A DNA stretch of 64,000 bases, from positions 5,316,001 to 5,380,000 of the forward strand of contig NZ_CP109078.1 in NCBI RefSeq assembly GCF_035917455.1, read 5' to 3'. Below, in pieces: positions 16,445 through 25,506 of this stretch. This DNA comes from Micromonospora sp. NBC_01796. GTDB lineage: Bacteria; Actinomycetota; Actinomycetes; Mycobacteriales; Micromonosporaceae. How positions within the stretch are numbered: position 1 is the first letter of the stretch; every line of letters begins with the position of its first letter. The position numbers and the translations under genes are program-made. The notes under the pieces are model-generated. The model had not been told where the DNA came from. It searched no databases and saw only the letters and a program-made list of their open reading frames with translations.

Positions 16445-19129
16445 GTGACCGACGCACCCCGCCTCCTGTTGTTGGACGGCCATTCGCTGGCCTACCGGGC
16501 CTTCTTCGCGCTCCCGGTGGAGAACTTCTCCACCACCACCGGACAGCCGACGAACGCGGTGTACGGCTTCACCTCGATGCTGATCAACGTGCTCCGCGAC
16601 GAGCGGCCGACCCACCTGATCGTCTCCTTCGACATCTCCCGCCGGTCGTTCCGCACCGAGCGCTACGCCGAGTACAAGGCCGGTCGGGCGGAGACGCCGA
16701 CCGACTTCCACGGCCAGGTGAGCCTGGTCAAGGAGGTGCTCGCCGCGCTGCGGGTGCCGGTGGTGGAGAAGGAGGGCTACGAGGCCGACGACGTCATCGC
16801 CACCCTCGCCCGGCAGGGGCGGGAGAGCGGGATGGACGTGCTGATCTGCAGCGGTGACCGGGACGCCTTCCAGTTGATCGGCAACCAGGTCACCGTGCTC
16901 TACCCCCGCAAGGGCGTCTCCGACCTGGCTCGGATGGATCCGGCGGCGGTGACCGACCGCTACGGGGTCGGCCCGGAGCAGTACCGCGACCTGGCCGCCC
17001 TGGTCGGGGAGAGCAGCGACAACCTGCCCGGCGTGCCGGGGGTCGGTCCGAAGACCGCCGCCAAGTGGATCAACCAGTACGGCGGGGTGGAGGGCGTGAT
17101 CGCCCGCGCCGACGAGATCAAGGGCAAGGCCGGCGAGAGCCTGCGCGAACGGCTCGCCGACGTGATCCGCAACTACGAGCTCAACCAGCTGGTCGACGAC
17201 CTGGAGCTGTCGCTGGGGGCGGAGGACGCCCGCTGGGCCGGGTGGGACCGCGAGGCGGTGCACCAGGTTTTCGACACCCTCCAGTTCCGGGTCCTGCGCG
17301 ACCGGCTCTACCAGTACCTGGAGGCGGTCCAGCCGGAGGCCGAGTCCGGCTTCGAGTTGGCCACCGAGGTGCTGGGCACCGGCACGGTGGCGGCCTGGCT
17401 GGCCCGGCACGCCCCCACCGGTGTGCCGACCGGGCTGGCCGTGGCCGGCACCTTCGGGCGCGGCACCGGCAGCCTGACCGGGGTGGCGGTGGCCACCACC
17501 GACGGTGCCGGCGGCTGGTTCGATCCGGCCACCCTCGATCCGGCCGACGAGGCGGCGGTGTCCGAGTGGCTGGCCGACGAGGCGCGACCGAAGGTCCTGC
17601 ACGACAGCAAGCCGGCGTCGCTGGCGTTCGCCGCGCACGGCTGGCAACTGCGGGGGATCACCCGGGACACCGCGCTGGCGGCGTACCTGGCCCGGCCGGA
17701 CCAGCGCTCCTACGACCTGGGTGACCTGGCCCTGCGCTACCTGCACCGGGAGCTGCGGGTCGACCAGCCGGAGTCCGGCCAGCTCACCTTCGAGGGGCTC
17801 GGCAACGACGGCGAGGTCGAGCAGAACCTGATGCTGCGGGCCGCGGCGACCCTCGATCTCGCCGACGCCATCGACGCCGAGCTCGCCCGCGACGGTGAAC
17901 TCTCGGCCCGGTTGCTGGCCGATGTCGAACTTCCGCTGGTGCGGGTCCTCGGCGAGATGGAGCGGGTCGGCATCGCCGCCGACACCGACTACCTCTCCGA
18001 GCTGGAGGCGCACTTCGCCGGTGAGGTGAAGGCGGCCGCGCAGGCGGCGTACGAGGTGGTCGGGCGGGAGTTCAACCTCGGCTCGCCCAAGCAGCTCCAG
18101 GAGATCCTCTTCACCGAGCTGGGGCTGCCCAAGACCAAGAAGATCAAGACCGGCTACACCACCGACGCGGACGCGCTGCAGTGGCTCTACGCGCAGAACC
18201 CGCATCCGGTGCTGGGCCACCTTCTGCGCCACCGGGACGTGGCCCGGCTGAAGTCGACCGTCGACGGGCTGCTCAAGTCGATCTCCGACGACGGCCGGAT
18301 CCACACCACCTACAACCAGACGGTGGCGGCCACCGGGCGGCTCTCGTCGACCGACCCGAACCTGCAGAACATCCCGATCCGGACCGAGGAGGGGCGGCGG
18401 ATCCGGCGCGCCTTCGTGGTCGGCGCCGGCTACGACACCCTGCTCACCGCCGACTACAGCCAGATCGAGATGCGGATCATGGCGCACCTCTCCGTCGACG
18501 AGGCGCTGATCGAGGCGTTCAACTCCGGCGAGGACTTCCACGCGGCCACCGCGTCGTTCGTCTTCCACGTACCGGTCGCCGAGGTCACCGCCGACCAGCG
18601 CCGCAAGATCAAGGCGATGAACTACGGCCTGGCGTACGGGCTGAGCGCCTTCGGTCTTGCCCAGCAGCTCAACATCGCCGCCGACGAGGCGCGCGGGCTG
18701 ATGGAGGAGTACTTCATCCGGTTCGGTGGTGTCCGCGACTACCTCCAGGAGGTGGTCCGGCGGGCCGTGCGCGACGGCTACACCGAGACCATGCTCGGCC
18801 GACGGCGTTACCTGCCGGACCTGGTCAGCGACAACCGGCAGCGGCGGGAGATGGCCGAGCGGATGGCGCTCAACGCCCCGATCCAGGGCTCGGCCGCCGA
18901 CATGATCAAGGTAGCCATGCTGCACGTCGACACCGCCCTGCGCGGGTCCGGCCTGCGGTCCCGGATGCTGCTGCAGGTCCACGACGAGCTGGTCTTCGAG
19001 GTCTACCCCGGCGAGCGGGAGCAGCTCGAGGAGTTGGTCCGGCGCGAGATGGGCAACGCCCACCCGCTGTCGGTGCCGCTGGAGGTCTCGGTCGGCGCGG
19101 GCCAGGACTGGAACAGCGCCGACCACTGA
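16445..19129 (+). CDS. polA: DNA polymerase I
   Basis: The 894-residue protein is organised as a 5'-3' exonuclease/flap domain (LLLDGHSLAYRAFFALP; EADDVIATLA; GDRDAFQL; helix-hairpin-helix GVPGVGPKTAAKW), a degenerate 3'-5' exonuclease domain and a family A polymerase domain. Polymerase motifs are A (TADYSQIEMRIMAHLS), B (RRKIKAMNYGLAYGLSAFG) and C (LQVHDELVFEV). The Exo I Asp-x-Glu of proofreading enzymes is not present near residues 320-350, as in other actinobacterial PolA. It fills gaps in Okazaki-fragment processing and excision repair, fitting the nearby uvr genes. Confidence 0.95.
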   Translation: MTDAPRLLLLDGHSLAYRAFFALPVENFSTTTGQPTNAVYGFTSMLINVLRDERPTHLIVSFDISRRSFRTERYAEYKAGRAETPTDFHGQVSLVKEVLAALRVPVVEKEGYEADDVIATLARQGRESGMDVLICSGDRDAFQLIGNQVTVLYPRKGVSDLARMDPAAVTDRYGVGPEQYRDLAALVGESSDNLPGVPGVGPKTAAKWINQYGGVEGVIARADEIKGKAGESLRERLADVIRNYELNQLVDDLELSLGAEDARWAGWDREAVHQVFDTLQFRVLRDRLYQYLEAVQPEAESGFELATEVLGTGTVAAWLARHAPTGVPTGLAVAGTFGRGTGSLTGVAVATTDGAGGWFDPATLDPADEAAVSEWLADEARPKVLHDSKPASLAFAAHGWQLRGITRDTALAAYLARPDQRSYDLGDLALRYLHRELRVDQPESGQLTFEGLGNDGEVEQNLMLRAAATLDLADAIDAELARDGELSARLLADVELPLVRVLGEMERVGIAADTDYLSELEAHFAGEVKAAAQAAYEVVGREFNLGSPKQLQEILFTELGLPKTKKIKTGYTTDADALQWLYAQNPHPVLGHLLRHRDVARLKSTVDGLLKSISDDGRIHTTYNQTVAATGRLSSTDPNLQNIPIRTEEGRRIRRAFVVGAGYDTLLTADYSQIEMRIMAHLSVDEALIEAFNSGEDFHAATASFVFHVPVAEVTADQRRKIKAMNYGLAYGLSAFGLAQQLNIAADEARGLMEEYFIRFGGVRDYLQEVVRRAVRDGYTETMLGRRRYLPDLVSDNRQRREMAERMALNAPIQGSAADMIKVAMLHVDTALRGSGLRSRMLLQVHDELVFEVYPGEREQLEELVRREMGNAHPLSVPLEVSVGAGQDWNSADH

Positions 19130-19136
19130 CCGGCGT

Positions 19137-19160
19137 CGACCCGCTCACTTGAGCGGGTCG
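19137..19160. terminator. Hairpin between polA and the DUF3140 gene
   Basis: CGACCCGCTCA pairs exactly with TGAGCGGGTCG around CT. It overlaps the last codons of the convergent DUF3140 gene and can serve both directions. Confidence 0.55.
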
Positions 19161-19480
19161 TGGCCCCAGTTCATGAGCGAGAAGCGCCACCGGGTGCGGC
19201 TGATGTCGCCCCGGGGGCGCTGCGCCATGTGCCGGTGCACGTAACCGACGACCTTGCGCATGTGCGCGTAGTCCCGGTCGGTCAGCTCCGCCCGCTTGCG
19301 GCGCAGCAGGCCGATGATCCGCCGCCCCGACTCGTGGCCGACCGACTCACCCCCGCCGGAGTGCTGGCCGACGGCCTTGGAGTCGTCGGTCTCCAGCCAC
19401 GTCTCCAGCTCACCGGGTTTCATGTTCACCGCGTCGGTGAAGGTCCGGTAGACGTCGGCCTGGTCGTCACCGCGGGGCAC
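19145..19480 (-). CDS. DUF3140 domain protein
   Basis: The 111-residue protein matches DUF3140 along its length: VNMKPGELETWLETDDSKAVG, ESVGHESGRRII, YAHMRKVVGYVHRHMAQRP and the ending MNWGHDPLK. The family is small, cytosolic and of unknown function, and is often found beside DUF2945 proteins, as here. Its start overlaps the 3' end of the upstream DUF2945 gene by 14 nt, so the two are one transcription unit. Confidence 0.85.
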   Translation of the reverse strand: MPRGDDQADVYRTFTDAVNMKPGELETWLETDDSKAVGQHSGGGESVGHESGRRIIGLLRRKRAELTDRDYAHMRKVVGYVHRHMAQRPRGDISRTRWRFSLMNWGHDPLK

Positions 19481-19685
19481 GACGCAACGCCCCGGGCTTG
19501 TGCACCGCCTCGCCGCCGGAGTCCGACCGGACCCGGTACTGCGGGTCCTCCCTGCTGGCGTCGACCGTACGTCTGGCGGCTGTTGTCCGTTTCGTGATCT
19601 CCTCCTGGACGGTGCCGTACGCGGTCCCGCCGTGGCTGCGCCAGCTCACCCGATCGCCCTTGTGCAGCTTCTCGTCCTTGTCCAT
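19467..19685 (-). CDS. DUF2945 (HVA1-like) small protein
   Basis: This 72-residue basic protein has the DUF2945 pattern: KGDRVSWRSHGGTAYGTV, then DPQYRVRSDSGGEAVHKP. The fold is a small beta-barrel related to KOW-like modules; function is unknown. It is the first gene of a two-gene unit with the DUF3140 protein. Confidence 0.8.
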   Translation of the reverse strand: MDKDEKLHKGDRVSWRSHGGTAYGTVQEEITKRTTAARRTVDASREDPQYRVRSDSGGEAVHKPGALRRAPR

Positions 19686-19740
19686 GACACGGTCTACCCT
19701 GCCGCTCCGGGGGAAAACCGGGGCGTGCGGCGCCGAGACT

Positions 19741-20559
19741 TCATCCCGCCACGGGGGGTTTGTCCGAAACGAAGATCGCGGTGCCGGGGAAGAGTCGGCC
19801 GCGCAGCGGACTCCACTGGCCCCAGAGCTGCTCGTGTCCCTCCGGCCACTCCGGCTCCACCACGTCGCGCAGCCGGAACCCGGCGCCGACCAGCTCCCGG
19901 ACCCGGTCGCCGAGGGTACGGTGCTGCTCGACGTAGCTGGGCACCCCGTCGGCGTCCTGCTCCACGTACGGGCGGCGGTCGAAGTAGGAGTGCACCGCCT
20001 TGAGGCCCCCCTCGCCCGGGTCGTCGAGGAAGATCCACCGCATCGGGTGGGTGACCGAGAAGACCCACCGGCCGCCGGGACGCAGCACCCGGTGCACCTC
20101 CCGCATCACCGCCGCCGAGTCGGCCACGAACGGCACGGCGCCGAACGCCGTACAGACGATGTCGAAGGCACCGTCGGCGAAGGGCAGGGCCAGGGCGTCG
20201 GCCTGGACCAGCGGAACCCGTACCCCGGAGGTCCCGGCCGCGTGGGCGGCGTGCCGCAGCATGCCCGCGGAGAGGTCCAGGGCGACCGGCCGGGCCCGCT
20301 GGGTGGCCAGCCAGCGGGAGGCGGAGGCGGCGCCGCAGCCGAGCTCGAGCACCCGGCGGCCGGGCAGGTCGCCGAGCAGCCGGGCGTCGGCCTCGCGCAG
20401 CCGCTCCGGGCACCAGACGAAGTCGACGTCGCCGAGGAACTCCCCGTGCTCGGCCTGGTAGTCGTCGGCGTCGCGGTCCCACCACTGCCGGCTGGCCCGT
20501 CGGGTCTCCGTGTCGCTGACCGTGCGCCGGGTCACACCCGCGGCCTCGTCGTCACTCAT
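19741..20559 (-). CDS. Class I SAM-dependent methyltransferase
   Basis: The 272-residue protein has a Rossmann methyltransferase core: motif I VLELGCGAASASRWL, an acidic residue in ALDLSAGML, motif with DALALPFADGAFDIV, and VLRPGGRWVFSVTHP. It resembles the ubiquinone/menaquinone-type Methyltransf_11 group; the substrate is unknown. The start (MSDDEAAG) is fixed by a TAGCGT box 7 nt upstream. The frame stays open far upstream only because it is antisense to rpsA and coaE. Confidence 0.85.
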   Translation of the reverse strand: MSDDEAAGVTRRTVSDTETRRASRQWWDRDADDYQAEHGEFLGDVDFVWCPERLREADARLLGDLPGRRVLELGCGAASASRWLATQRARPVALDLSAGMLRHAAHAAGTSGVRVPLVQADALALPFADGAFDIVCTAFGAVPFVADSAAVMREVHRVLRPGGRWVFSVTHPMRWIFLDDPGEGGLKAVHSYFDRRPYVEQDADGVPSYVEQHRTLGDRVRELVGAGFRLRDVVEPEWPEGHEQLWGQWSPLRGRLFPGTAIFVSDKPPVAG

Positions 20560-20892
20560 CCCGGCCACGCTAGAGGCCGGGTACGCGCACGTCGCGCGCG
20601 GCCTCGACGCCGCGCCGGGCGGGCCTGCGTACGGGCGAGTTCCCGCGCTGTGGACGGCGTGTCGCATCAGGTGGCAGGAGGGCTTGCATGCTGTGGTAAT
20701 GCGCACGGTAAGCTGTTCGATGCGCTCGCGGATCGTGTGCCTCGGCAGGGAGCAGGTCCGCGGTCGACGGGCATATCCCACGGTCTCACGCATGATCGTT
20801 AGGTGTGTACGGCGACGGATCCGCTGGCGCAAACAGGTCACTGCGACACAAACGCCTGCTGTGACACCCATCCGACCGGAGCAACCGCCCAC
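20560..20892. other. Divergent intergenic region upstream of rpsA
   Basis: The 333 nt hold no gene. Besides the minus-strand -10 box, the most promoter-like part for rpsA is TTGCAT near 20693 with TAAGCT about 19 nt further on, leaving a leader of roughly 180 nt. The spacing is loose, so this is tentative. Confidence 0.35.
20567..20572 (-). promoter_or_regulatory. Leaderless-type -10 box TAGCGT
   Basis: On the minus strand TAGCGT is 7 nt before the ATG at 20559. Confidence 0.5.
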
Positions 20893-22389
20893 ATGACGAG
20901 CAGCATCGAGGCCCCCTCGAGCGCCAACCGGGTCACCCACGACGATCTCGGCTCTGAGGAAGCTTTCCTCGCCGCGATCGACGAGACCATCAAGTACTTC
21001 AACGACGGCGACATTGTCGAAGGCACCGTCGTCAAGGTCGATCGGGACGAGGTCCTGCTCGACATCGGCTACAAGACCGAGGGCGTCATTCCCTCGCGCG
21101 AGTTGTCGATCAAGCACGATGTCGACCCCGCCGACGTGGTCTCCGTAGGTGACCACATCGAAGCCCTGGTTCTCCAGAAGGAGGACAAAGAGGGCCGGCT
21201 GATCCTCTCGAAGAAGCGGGCGCAGTACGAGCGCGCCTGGGGCACGATCGAGAAGATCAAGGACGAGGACGGCGTCGTTCGCGGTTCCGTCATCGAGGTG
21301 GTCAAGGGTGGCCTCATCCTCGACATCGGCCTGCGGGGCTTCCTGCCCGCGTCGCTGGTGGAGATGCGTCGGGTGCGGGATCTGCAGCCGTACGTGGGCC
21401 GGGAACTCGAAGCCAAGATCATCGAGCTGGACAAGAACCGCAACAACGTGGTCCTGTCCCGCCGGGCCTGGCTCGAGCAGACCCAGTCCGAGGTGCGCAC
21501 CGAGTTCCTCAACAAGTTGCAGAAGGGGCAGGTCCGCAAGGGCGTCGTCTCCTCGATCGTCAACTTCGGTGCGTTCGTCGACCTCGGTGGCGTCGACGGT
21601 CTGGTGCACGTCTCCGAGCTGTCCTGGAAGCACATCGACCACCCCTCCGAGGTGGTTGAGGTCGGCCAGGAGGTCGAGGTCGAGGTCCTGGACGTCGACC
21701 TGGACCGCGAGCGTGTCTCGCTGTCGCTGAAGGCGACCCAGGAGGACCCGTGGCGGCAGTTCGCCCGGACCCACGCGATCCAGCAGATCGTGCCGGGTAA
21801 GGTCACCAAGCTGGTCCCGTTCGGTGCGTTCGTCCGGGTGGACGACGGCATCGAGGGCCTGGTCCACATCTCCGAGCTGGCCGAGCGCCACGTGGAGATC
21901 CCGGAGCAGGTCGTCCAGGTCGGCTCGGACGTCATGGTCAAGGTCATCGACATCGACCTGGAGCGTCGGCGGATCTCGCTCTCGCTCAAGCAGGCCAACG
22001 AGGGCTTCGTCGAGGGCGAGGAGCACTTCGACCCGACCCTCTACGGCATGGCCGCGACGTACGACACCGAGGGCAACTACATCTACCCCGAGGGCTTCGA
22101 CCCGGAGACCGGGGAGTGGCTCGAGGGCTTCGACAAGCAGCGGGAGACCTGGGAGACGCAGTACGCCGAGGCTCGTACCCGCTGGGAGGCCCACACCAAG
22201 CAGGTGCAGACCTCCCGCGCCGCCGACGCCGAGGCCGCTGCCAACCCGACTCCGGTCAGCACCGGTGGCGGCGGGGCGACCTCCTCGTCCACCCCGGCGC
22301 CGGCCCGTCAGGCCGAGGAGCCGGCCGGCACCCTGGCCACCGACGAGGCGCTCGCCGCACTGCGGGAGAAGCTCGCCGGCGGTAAGTGA
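20893..22389 (+). CDS. rpsA: 30S ribosomal protein S1
   Basis: This protein unwinds and positions mRNA on the 30S subunit. Four S1 RNA-binding domains are visible: from GDIVEGTVVKVDRDEVLLDIGY, from VVRGSVIEVVKGGLILDIGL, from GQVRKGVVSSIVNFGAFVDL and from PGKVTKLVPFGAFVRVDDG. They are followed by an acidic, low-complexity tail, as in other actinobacterial S1 proteins, which are shorter than the six-domain E. coli form. ATG 20893 begins the family-like MTSSIEAPS; there is no clear Shine-Dalgarno sequence. Codon use shows strong expression bias (AAG, CTG, GTC). A 13-bp hairpin follows. Confidence 0.95.
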   Translation: MTSSIEAPSSANRVTHDDLGSEEAFLAAIDETIKYFNDGDIVEGTVVKVDRDEVLLDIGYKTEGVIPSRELSIKHDVDPADVVSVGDHIEALVLQKEDKEGRLILSKKRAQYERAWGTIEKIKDEDGVVRGSVIEVVKGGLILDIGLRGFLPASLVEMRRVRDLQPYVGRELEAKIIELDKNRNNVVLSRRAWLEQTQSEVRTEFLNKLQKGQVRKGVVSSIVNFGAFVDLGGVDGLVHVSELSWKHIDHPSEVVEVGQEVEVEVLDVDLDRERVSLSLKATQEDPWRQFARTHAIQQIVPGKVTKLVPFGAFVRVDDGIEGLVHISELAERHVEIPEQVVQVGSDVMVKVIDIDLERRRISLSLKQANEGFVEGEEHFDPTLYGMAATYDTEGNYIYPEGFDPETGEWLEGFDKQRETWETQYAEARTRWEAHTKQVQTSRAADAEAAANPTPVSTGGGGATSSSTPAPARQAEEPAGTLATDEALAALREKLAGGK

Positions 22390-22431
22390 GCCGGCTCGCG
22401 GGTAACTTCGCCCGCAGGTAGAACCAAACGA

Positions 22432-22465
22432 CGGCCCCGTCCTTCCCACCAGAAGGACGGGGCCG
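22432..22465 (+). terminator. rpsA terminator
   Basis: A perfect 13-bp stem (CGGCCCCGTCCTT and its complement) with an 8-nt loop lies 42 nt after the rpsA stop. It has no T-tract. Confidence 0.7.
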
Positions 22466-22482
22466 CCGTCCACCCACCCCAG

Positions 22483-22528
22483 CCCCCCACCCCCACCCCC
22501 ACCCCCACCCCCACCCCCCACCCACCCC
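22483..22528 (+). repeat. CCCCCA microsatellite tract
   Basis: There are six units of five or six C followed by A, then CCCA and CCCC. The opposite strand is a series of G5-6 runs separated by T. It forms the left part of the composite element with the palindrome that follows. Confidence 0.9.
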
Positions 22529-22532
22529 GCTT

Positions 22533-22595
22533 CGTTGATCATGAAGTTAGCGACGGGTTCAGGCACTCGAGCCGTCGCTAACTTCATGATCAACG
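22533..22595. repeat. Long perfect palindrome, element A
   Basis: Two exact 24-nt arms (22533-22556 and 22572-22595, beginning CGTTGATCATGAAGTTAGC) enclose a 15-nt loop. On the left is the C-tract and on the right GGTGGGTGGGGTGGG, so the flanks are also roughly complementary. The first 15 nt after the C of the arm share 12 positions with element B at 38214. It lies between two same-strand genes, rpsA and coaE. Confidence 0.9.
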
Positions 22596-22651
22596 CGTCT
22601 GGTGGGTGGGGTGGGTTGCCCCGGATCGGCCCGACGGGGTTGACTGGGCCG

Positions 22652-23833
22652 GTGCTGATGGTCGGACTCACCGGTGGCATCGGATCGGGCAAGAGCGTCG
22701 TCGCCACCCGGCTGGCCGGGCTCGGCGCGGTGCTCATCGACGCCGACCGGATCGCCCGCGAGGTGGTCGCCCCCGGAACCGAGGGGCTGGCCGAGATCGT
22801 GGCGACCTTCGGCGACCGGGTGCTCGCCGCCGACGGCAGCCTGGACCGGGCGGCACTCGGCGCCCTCGTCTTCGACGACGAACCCGCCCGGCGGCAACTG
22901 GAGCGGATCACCCATCCGAGGGTCCGGACCCGTACCGCCGAACTCGCCGCCGGGGCACCCGCCGACGCGATAGTGGTCAACGACGTACCGCTGCTGGTCG
23001 AGGCGGGGCTCGCGCCGACGTACCATCTCGTGGTCGTGGTGAGCGCGGACCGGGACACCCGGGTGGACCGGCTGGTCCGCGACCGGGGGATGAGCGTCGA
23101 GCAGGCGGAGCAGCGGATCCGGGCCCAGACCGGTGACCAGCAGCGGCGGGCCGCCGCCGACGTGGTGCTGACCAACGACGCGGACCTGGCCGACCTGTAC
23201 GCGCGGGTGGACGACCTCTGGCGGGACCGGCTGGTGCCCTACGAGCGTCACCTGCGCGACCGGATCGCGGTCCGGGGCGGGACGGTGGTCCTCACCGAGG
23301 CCGACCCCGACTGGCCGGTCCAGTACCAGCGGCTGGCCGCCCGGATCCGGCACGCGGTACGCCCCGCGGATCTCCGGGTCGACCACATCGGCTCCACCTC
23401 GGTGCCCGGACTGGCCGCCAAGAACGTGATCGACATCCAGCTCACCGTCGAGTCCCTGGACCAGGCCGACGCGCTCGCCGGCCCGCTCGCCGACGCCGGG
23501 TTCCCCCGGTGCGCCGGCGACTGGTGGGACCAGCCCCGGCACGCGGACGGCGGGGCGCGGTGGGAGAAGCGGCTGCACGGCAGCGCCGACCCGGCCCGGC
23601 CGGTCAACCTGCACCTGCGGGTCGACGGCTCGCCGGGCTGGCGCTACGCCCTGCTGATGCGCGACCACCTCCGGGCCGACGAGGAGCAGCGCGCCGGTTA
23701 CCAGGCGCTCAAGCGGGGCCTTGCCGCCGGCGGCCCGGACACCGCCAGCTACACGGCTGCCAAGGAACCCTGGTTCGACGGTGAGCACCTGCTGGCCGAG
23801 CGGTGGGCGGCGGCCACCGACTGGCGCCCCTGA
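22652..23833 (+). CDS. coaE: Dephospho-CoA kinase fused to a GrpB (UPF0157) domain
   Basis: The N-terminal 200 residues are dephospho-CoA kinase, the last step of CoA synthesis: P-loop GLTGGIGSGKS, LIDADRIAREVV and NDVPLLVEAGL. From about residue 205 comes a GrpB/UPF0157 domain of nucleotidyltransferase fold (VDHIGSTSVPGLAAKNVIDIQL, where the Gly-Ser and the Asp pair mark the fold). Mycobacterial CoaE carries the same fusion. GTG 22652 gives the family-like MLMVGLTGG start; ATG 22658 is possible. The role of the second domain is unknown. Confidence 0.93.
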   Translation: MLMVGLTGGIGSGKSVVATRLAGLGAVLIDADRIAREVVAPGTEGLAEIVATFGDRVLAADGSLDRAALGALVFDDEPARRQLERITHPRVRTRTAELAAGAPADAIVVNDVPLLVEAGLAPTYHLVVVVSADRDTRVDRLVRDRGMSVEQAEQRIRAQTGDQQRRAAADVVLTNDADLADLYARVDDLWRDRLVPYERHLRDRIAVRGGTVVLTEADPDWPVQYQRLAARIRHAVRPADLRVDHIGSTSVPGLAAKNVIDIQLTVESLDQADALAGPLADAGFPRCAGDWWDQPRHADGGARWEKRLHGSADPARPVNLHLRVDGSPGWRYALLMRDHLRADEEQRAGYQALKRGLAAGGPDTASYTAAKEPWFDGEHLLAERWAAATDWRP

Positions 23834-23856
23834 AGCAGGTTGCGGATCCGGTCGGT

Positions 23857-25506
23857 TCAACCCAGGGGCACGGCGGGCAGCTCCGGCACCGGGCCGGGGG
23901 TCAGGTCGAGCTGGGCGAACGCACCGGTCCGGGTACGCAGCTCCAACCGGCGCAGCAGGCCCGAGCGGTCCACCCAGTAGCGCATCCGGGCCTGGCCACG
24001 GCCGACCTCCGACTCGGCCTCCTTCGGGACCTCGAACACGGTCACCGGCCGCCCGTCGAGCTCGTCCTGCCGCAGCCAGCTCACCGATTCACGCAGCCGG
24101 TCCGCCGGCCCCAACCCGGCGCTCCCGATCGCCAGCGCCTCGTTGACCAGCAGGTCCAGGTCCGGGGCACCGAGCGAGTCGGTACGTCGCTGCCAGCTCA
24201 GGTGATCCCAGTCCCGGTCCCGGGGCGGGGGGAGCGGAGGCGGCCCGGCGCCACCTCCGGACCGGACGTCGGGGTCGGACGGGACGTCGCGTACGGCCAC
24301 CCCGGTGCGGTTGGCCCGCAGCAGGGTCCGTTCGCCCGGCCGGTCCAGCTCGTGCACGGCGAGGTAGGCGACACTGTCGGACCAGTCCACCCATCCGGAC
24401 GCCCGGAGGTTCACGGCGGGTAGTTCGGCGACCGGCGCGGTGGTGGGCACCGCGAGCGTGATCTCCGCACCGCCGAGCGCCCGGTTCTCGGCCCGTACCC
24501 GGGCGAGGAGGTCGGTCTCGGTGCGGGTGGCCGCCCGTGGTTGTACCGGTGCGCCGCCGAGGGCCGCGACGGCGGTCAGCTCGGGCCGCTCGGCCCGGTC
24601 GAAGTCGACCTGGACCGGGACGTCACCGGCGAGCAGGGCCTCGAACCGGTGCAGGTGTCCGTCGAGGTCCAGCCAGTACCGTACGGCTCCGCCGCCCAGC
24701 CCGCCCGTCGGCGGTGCCGGGATCGTCGCGTCGGTGGCGGGAGCGGGGCCCCCGGTGAGCGCGGGCACCGCGGGGCCGAGCAGCACGTCGACGGTTGTCC
24801 CACCGGCCCGGTCCACGCCCAGCCACCGAGCGGTGTCCCGGGCCAGCAGCGGCCCGGTCGGGTCCGGCCGGTCGGCGGCGACGGCGAAGAGCAGGGTGAG
24901 GAACGAGTCGACCGCCGCCGGGACCGGCCCACCGGTGACCATCCGGCGGACCCGCCAGCCGTCCCCGGGCGGCGTCGGCGGTGGTGGCGGTGGCGGTGAC
25001 GGGGCGACCAGGGCCGGGAACGGGCCCGGTCCGCCGCCGGTCGGTCCGGGCCCGGCCGGCGGGTCCGGTCGGCTCAACACCAGTCCGGGTACGGCCTGGA
25101 GCAGTCCCCGCTGACTCCCGGCCCCCGGCCCGGCCACGCTCAGGTAGGCCAGCCCGCGCGGCCAGTCGACGGTGCCGGCGAGTTCGATCTGGGTGCCGGG
25201 GATGCCGAGCGTGGCGTACACGCCGACCCGTCCGGCGCGGTAGTTGGTGATCCGCATCGCCGCCAGCCGGTCCGCCTCGGCCGAGGTGAGGGCGCGGGCC
25301 GGGTCGGTCGGGCCGGGCGGGGCACAGGAGACCAGTCCGGCGGCGAGACCGGCGCCGGAGCCGAGTGCGAGGCAGCCGAGTACACCCAGCGTCGCCAGCC
25401 GGGCCCGTCCGCTCAGGGTCCGGGTGGGTTGCCGGGGCTCGGCGGGCGATGGTGGCGGACCGGTGGCGGGCCGTCGGCGCCCGGCGGGAGGCAACGAGGT
25501 GCTCAC
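23857..25506 (-). CDS. Membrane-anchored protein, possible lipoprotein, LppX/LprG-like halves
   Basis: I do not recognise a named family. GTG 25506 begins a basic Pro-rich cytoplasmic stretch, followed by one hydrophobic segment (ATLGVLGCLALGSGAGLAAGL) ending in LVSC, which fits a lipobox. The outer part has two similar halves, each with a VDW (ASGWVDWSD / LAGTVDWPRG) strand, a long helix region and a MRYWVD or VRYWLD strand with LHRFEA / LRRLEL after it. These resemble the lipid-binding LolA/LppX/LprG fold by pattern only. A Pro-rich linker lies between. Role unknown; no partner genes. Confidence 0.55.
   Translation of the reverse strand: MSTSLPPAGRRRPATGPPPSPAEPRQPTRTLSGRARLATLGVLGCLALGSGAGLAAGLVSCAPPGPTDPARALTSAEADRLAAMRITNYRAGRVGVYATLGIPGTQIELAGTVDWPRGLAYLSVAGPGAGSQRGLLQAVPGLVLSRPDPPAGPGPTGGGPGPFPALVAPSPPPPPPPTPPGDGWRVRRMVTGGPVPAAVDSFLTLLFAVAADRPDPTGPLLARDTARWLGVDRAGGTTVDVLLGPAVPALTGGPAPATDATIPAPPTGGLGGGAVRYWLDLDGHLHRFEALLAGDVPVQVDFDRAERPELTAVAALGGAPVQPRAATRTETDLLARVRAENRALGGAEITLAVPTTAPVAELPAVNLRASGWVDWSDSVAYLAVHELDRPGERTLLRANRTGVAVRDVPSDPDVRSGGGAGPPPLPPPRDRDWDHLSWQRRTDSLGAPDLDLLVNEALAIGSAGLGPADRLRESVSWLRQDELDGRPVTVFEVPKEAESEVGRGQARMRYWVDRSGLLRRLELRTRTGAFAQLDLTPGPVPELPAVPLG

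Noticed and set aside
16172-19126. A 984-codon open frame opposite polA.
   Set aside because: It mirrors polA codons and has no family motifs; the same applies to frames opposite uvrA (58710-61304) and uvrB (25825-27651).
22483-22620. CRISPR-like or insertion-sequence ends.
   Set aside because: There is one palindrome with no repeat-spacer series, transposase or target duplication.
19741-23175. A 3.4-kb open frame on the minus strand spanning methyltransferase, rpsA and coaE.
   Set aside because: Only the last 272 codons look like a protein; the rest is antisense to rpsA and coaE and open because stop codons are rare in GC-rich DNA.
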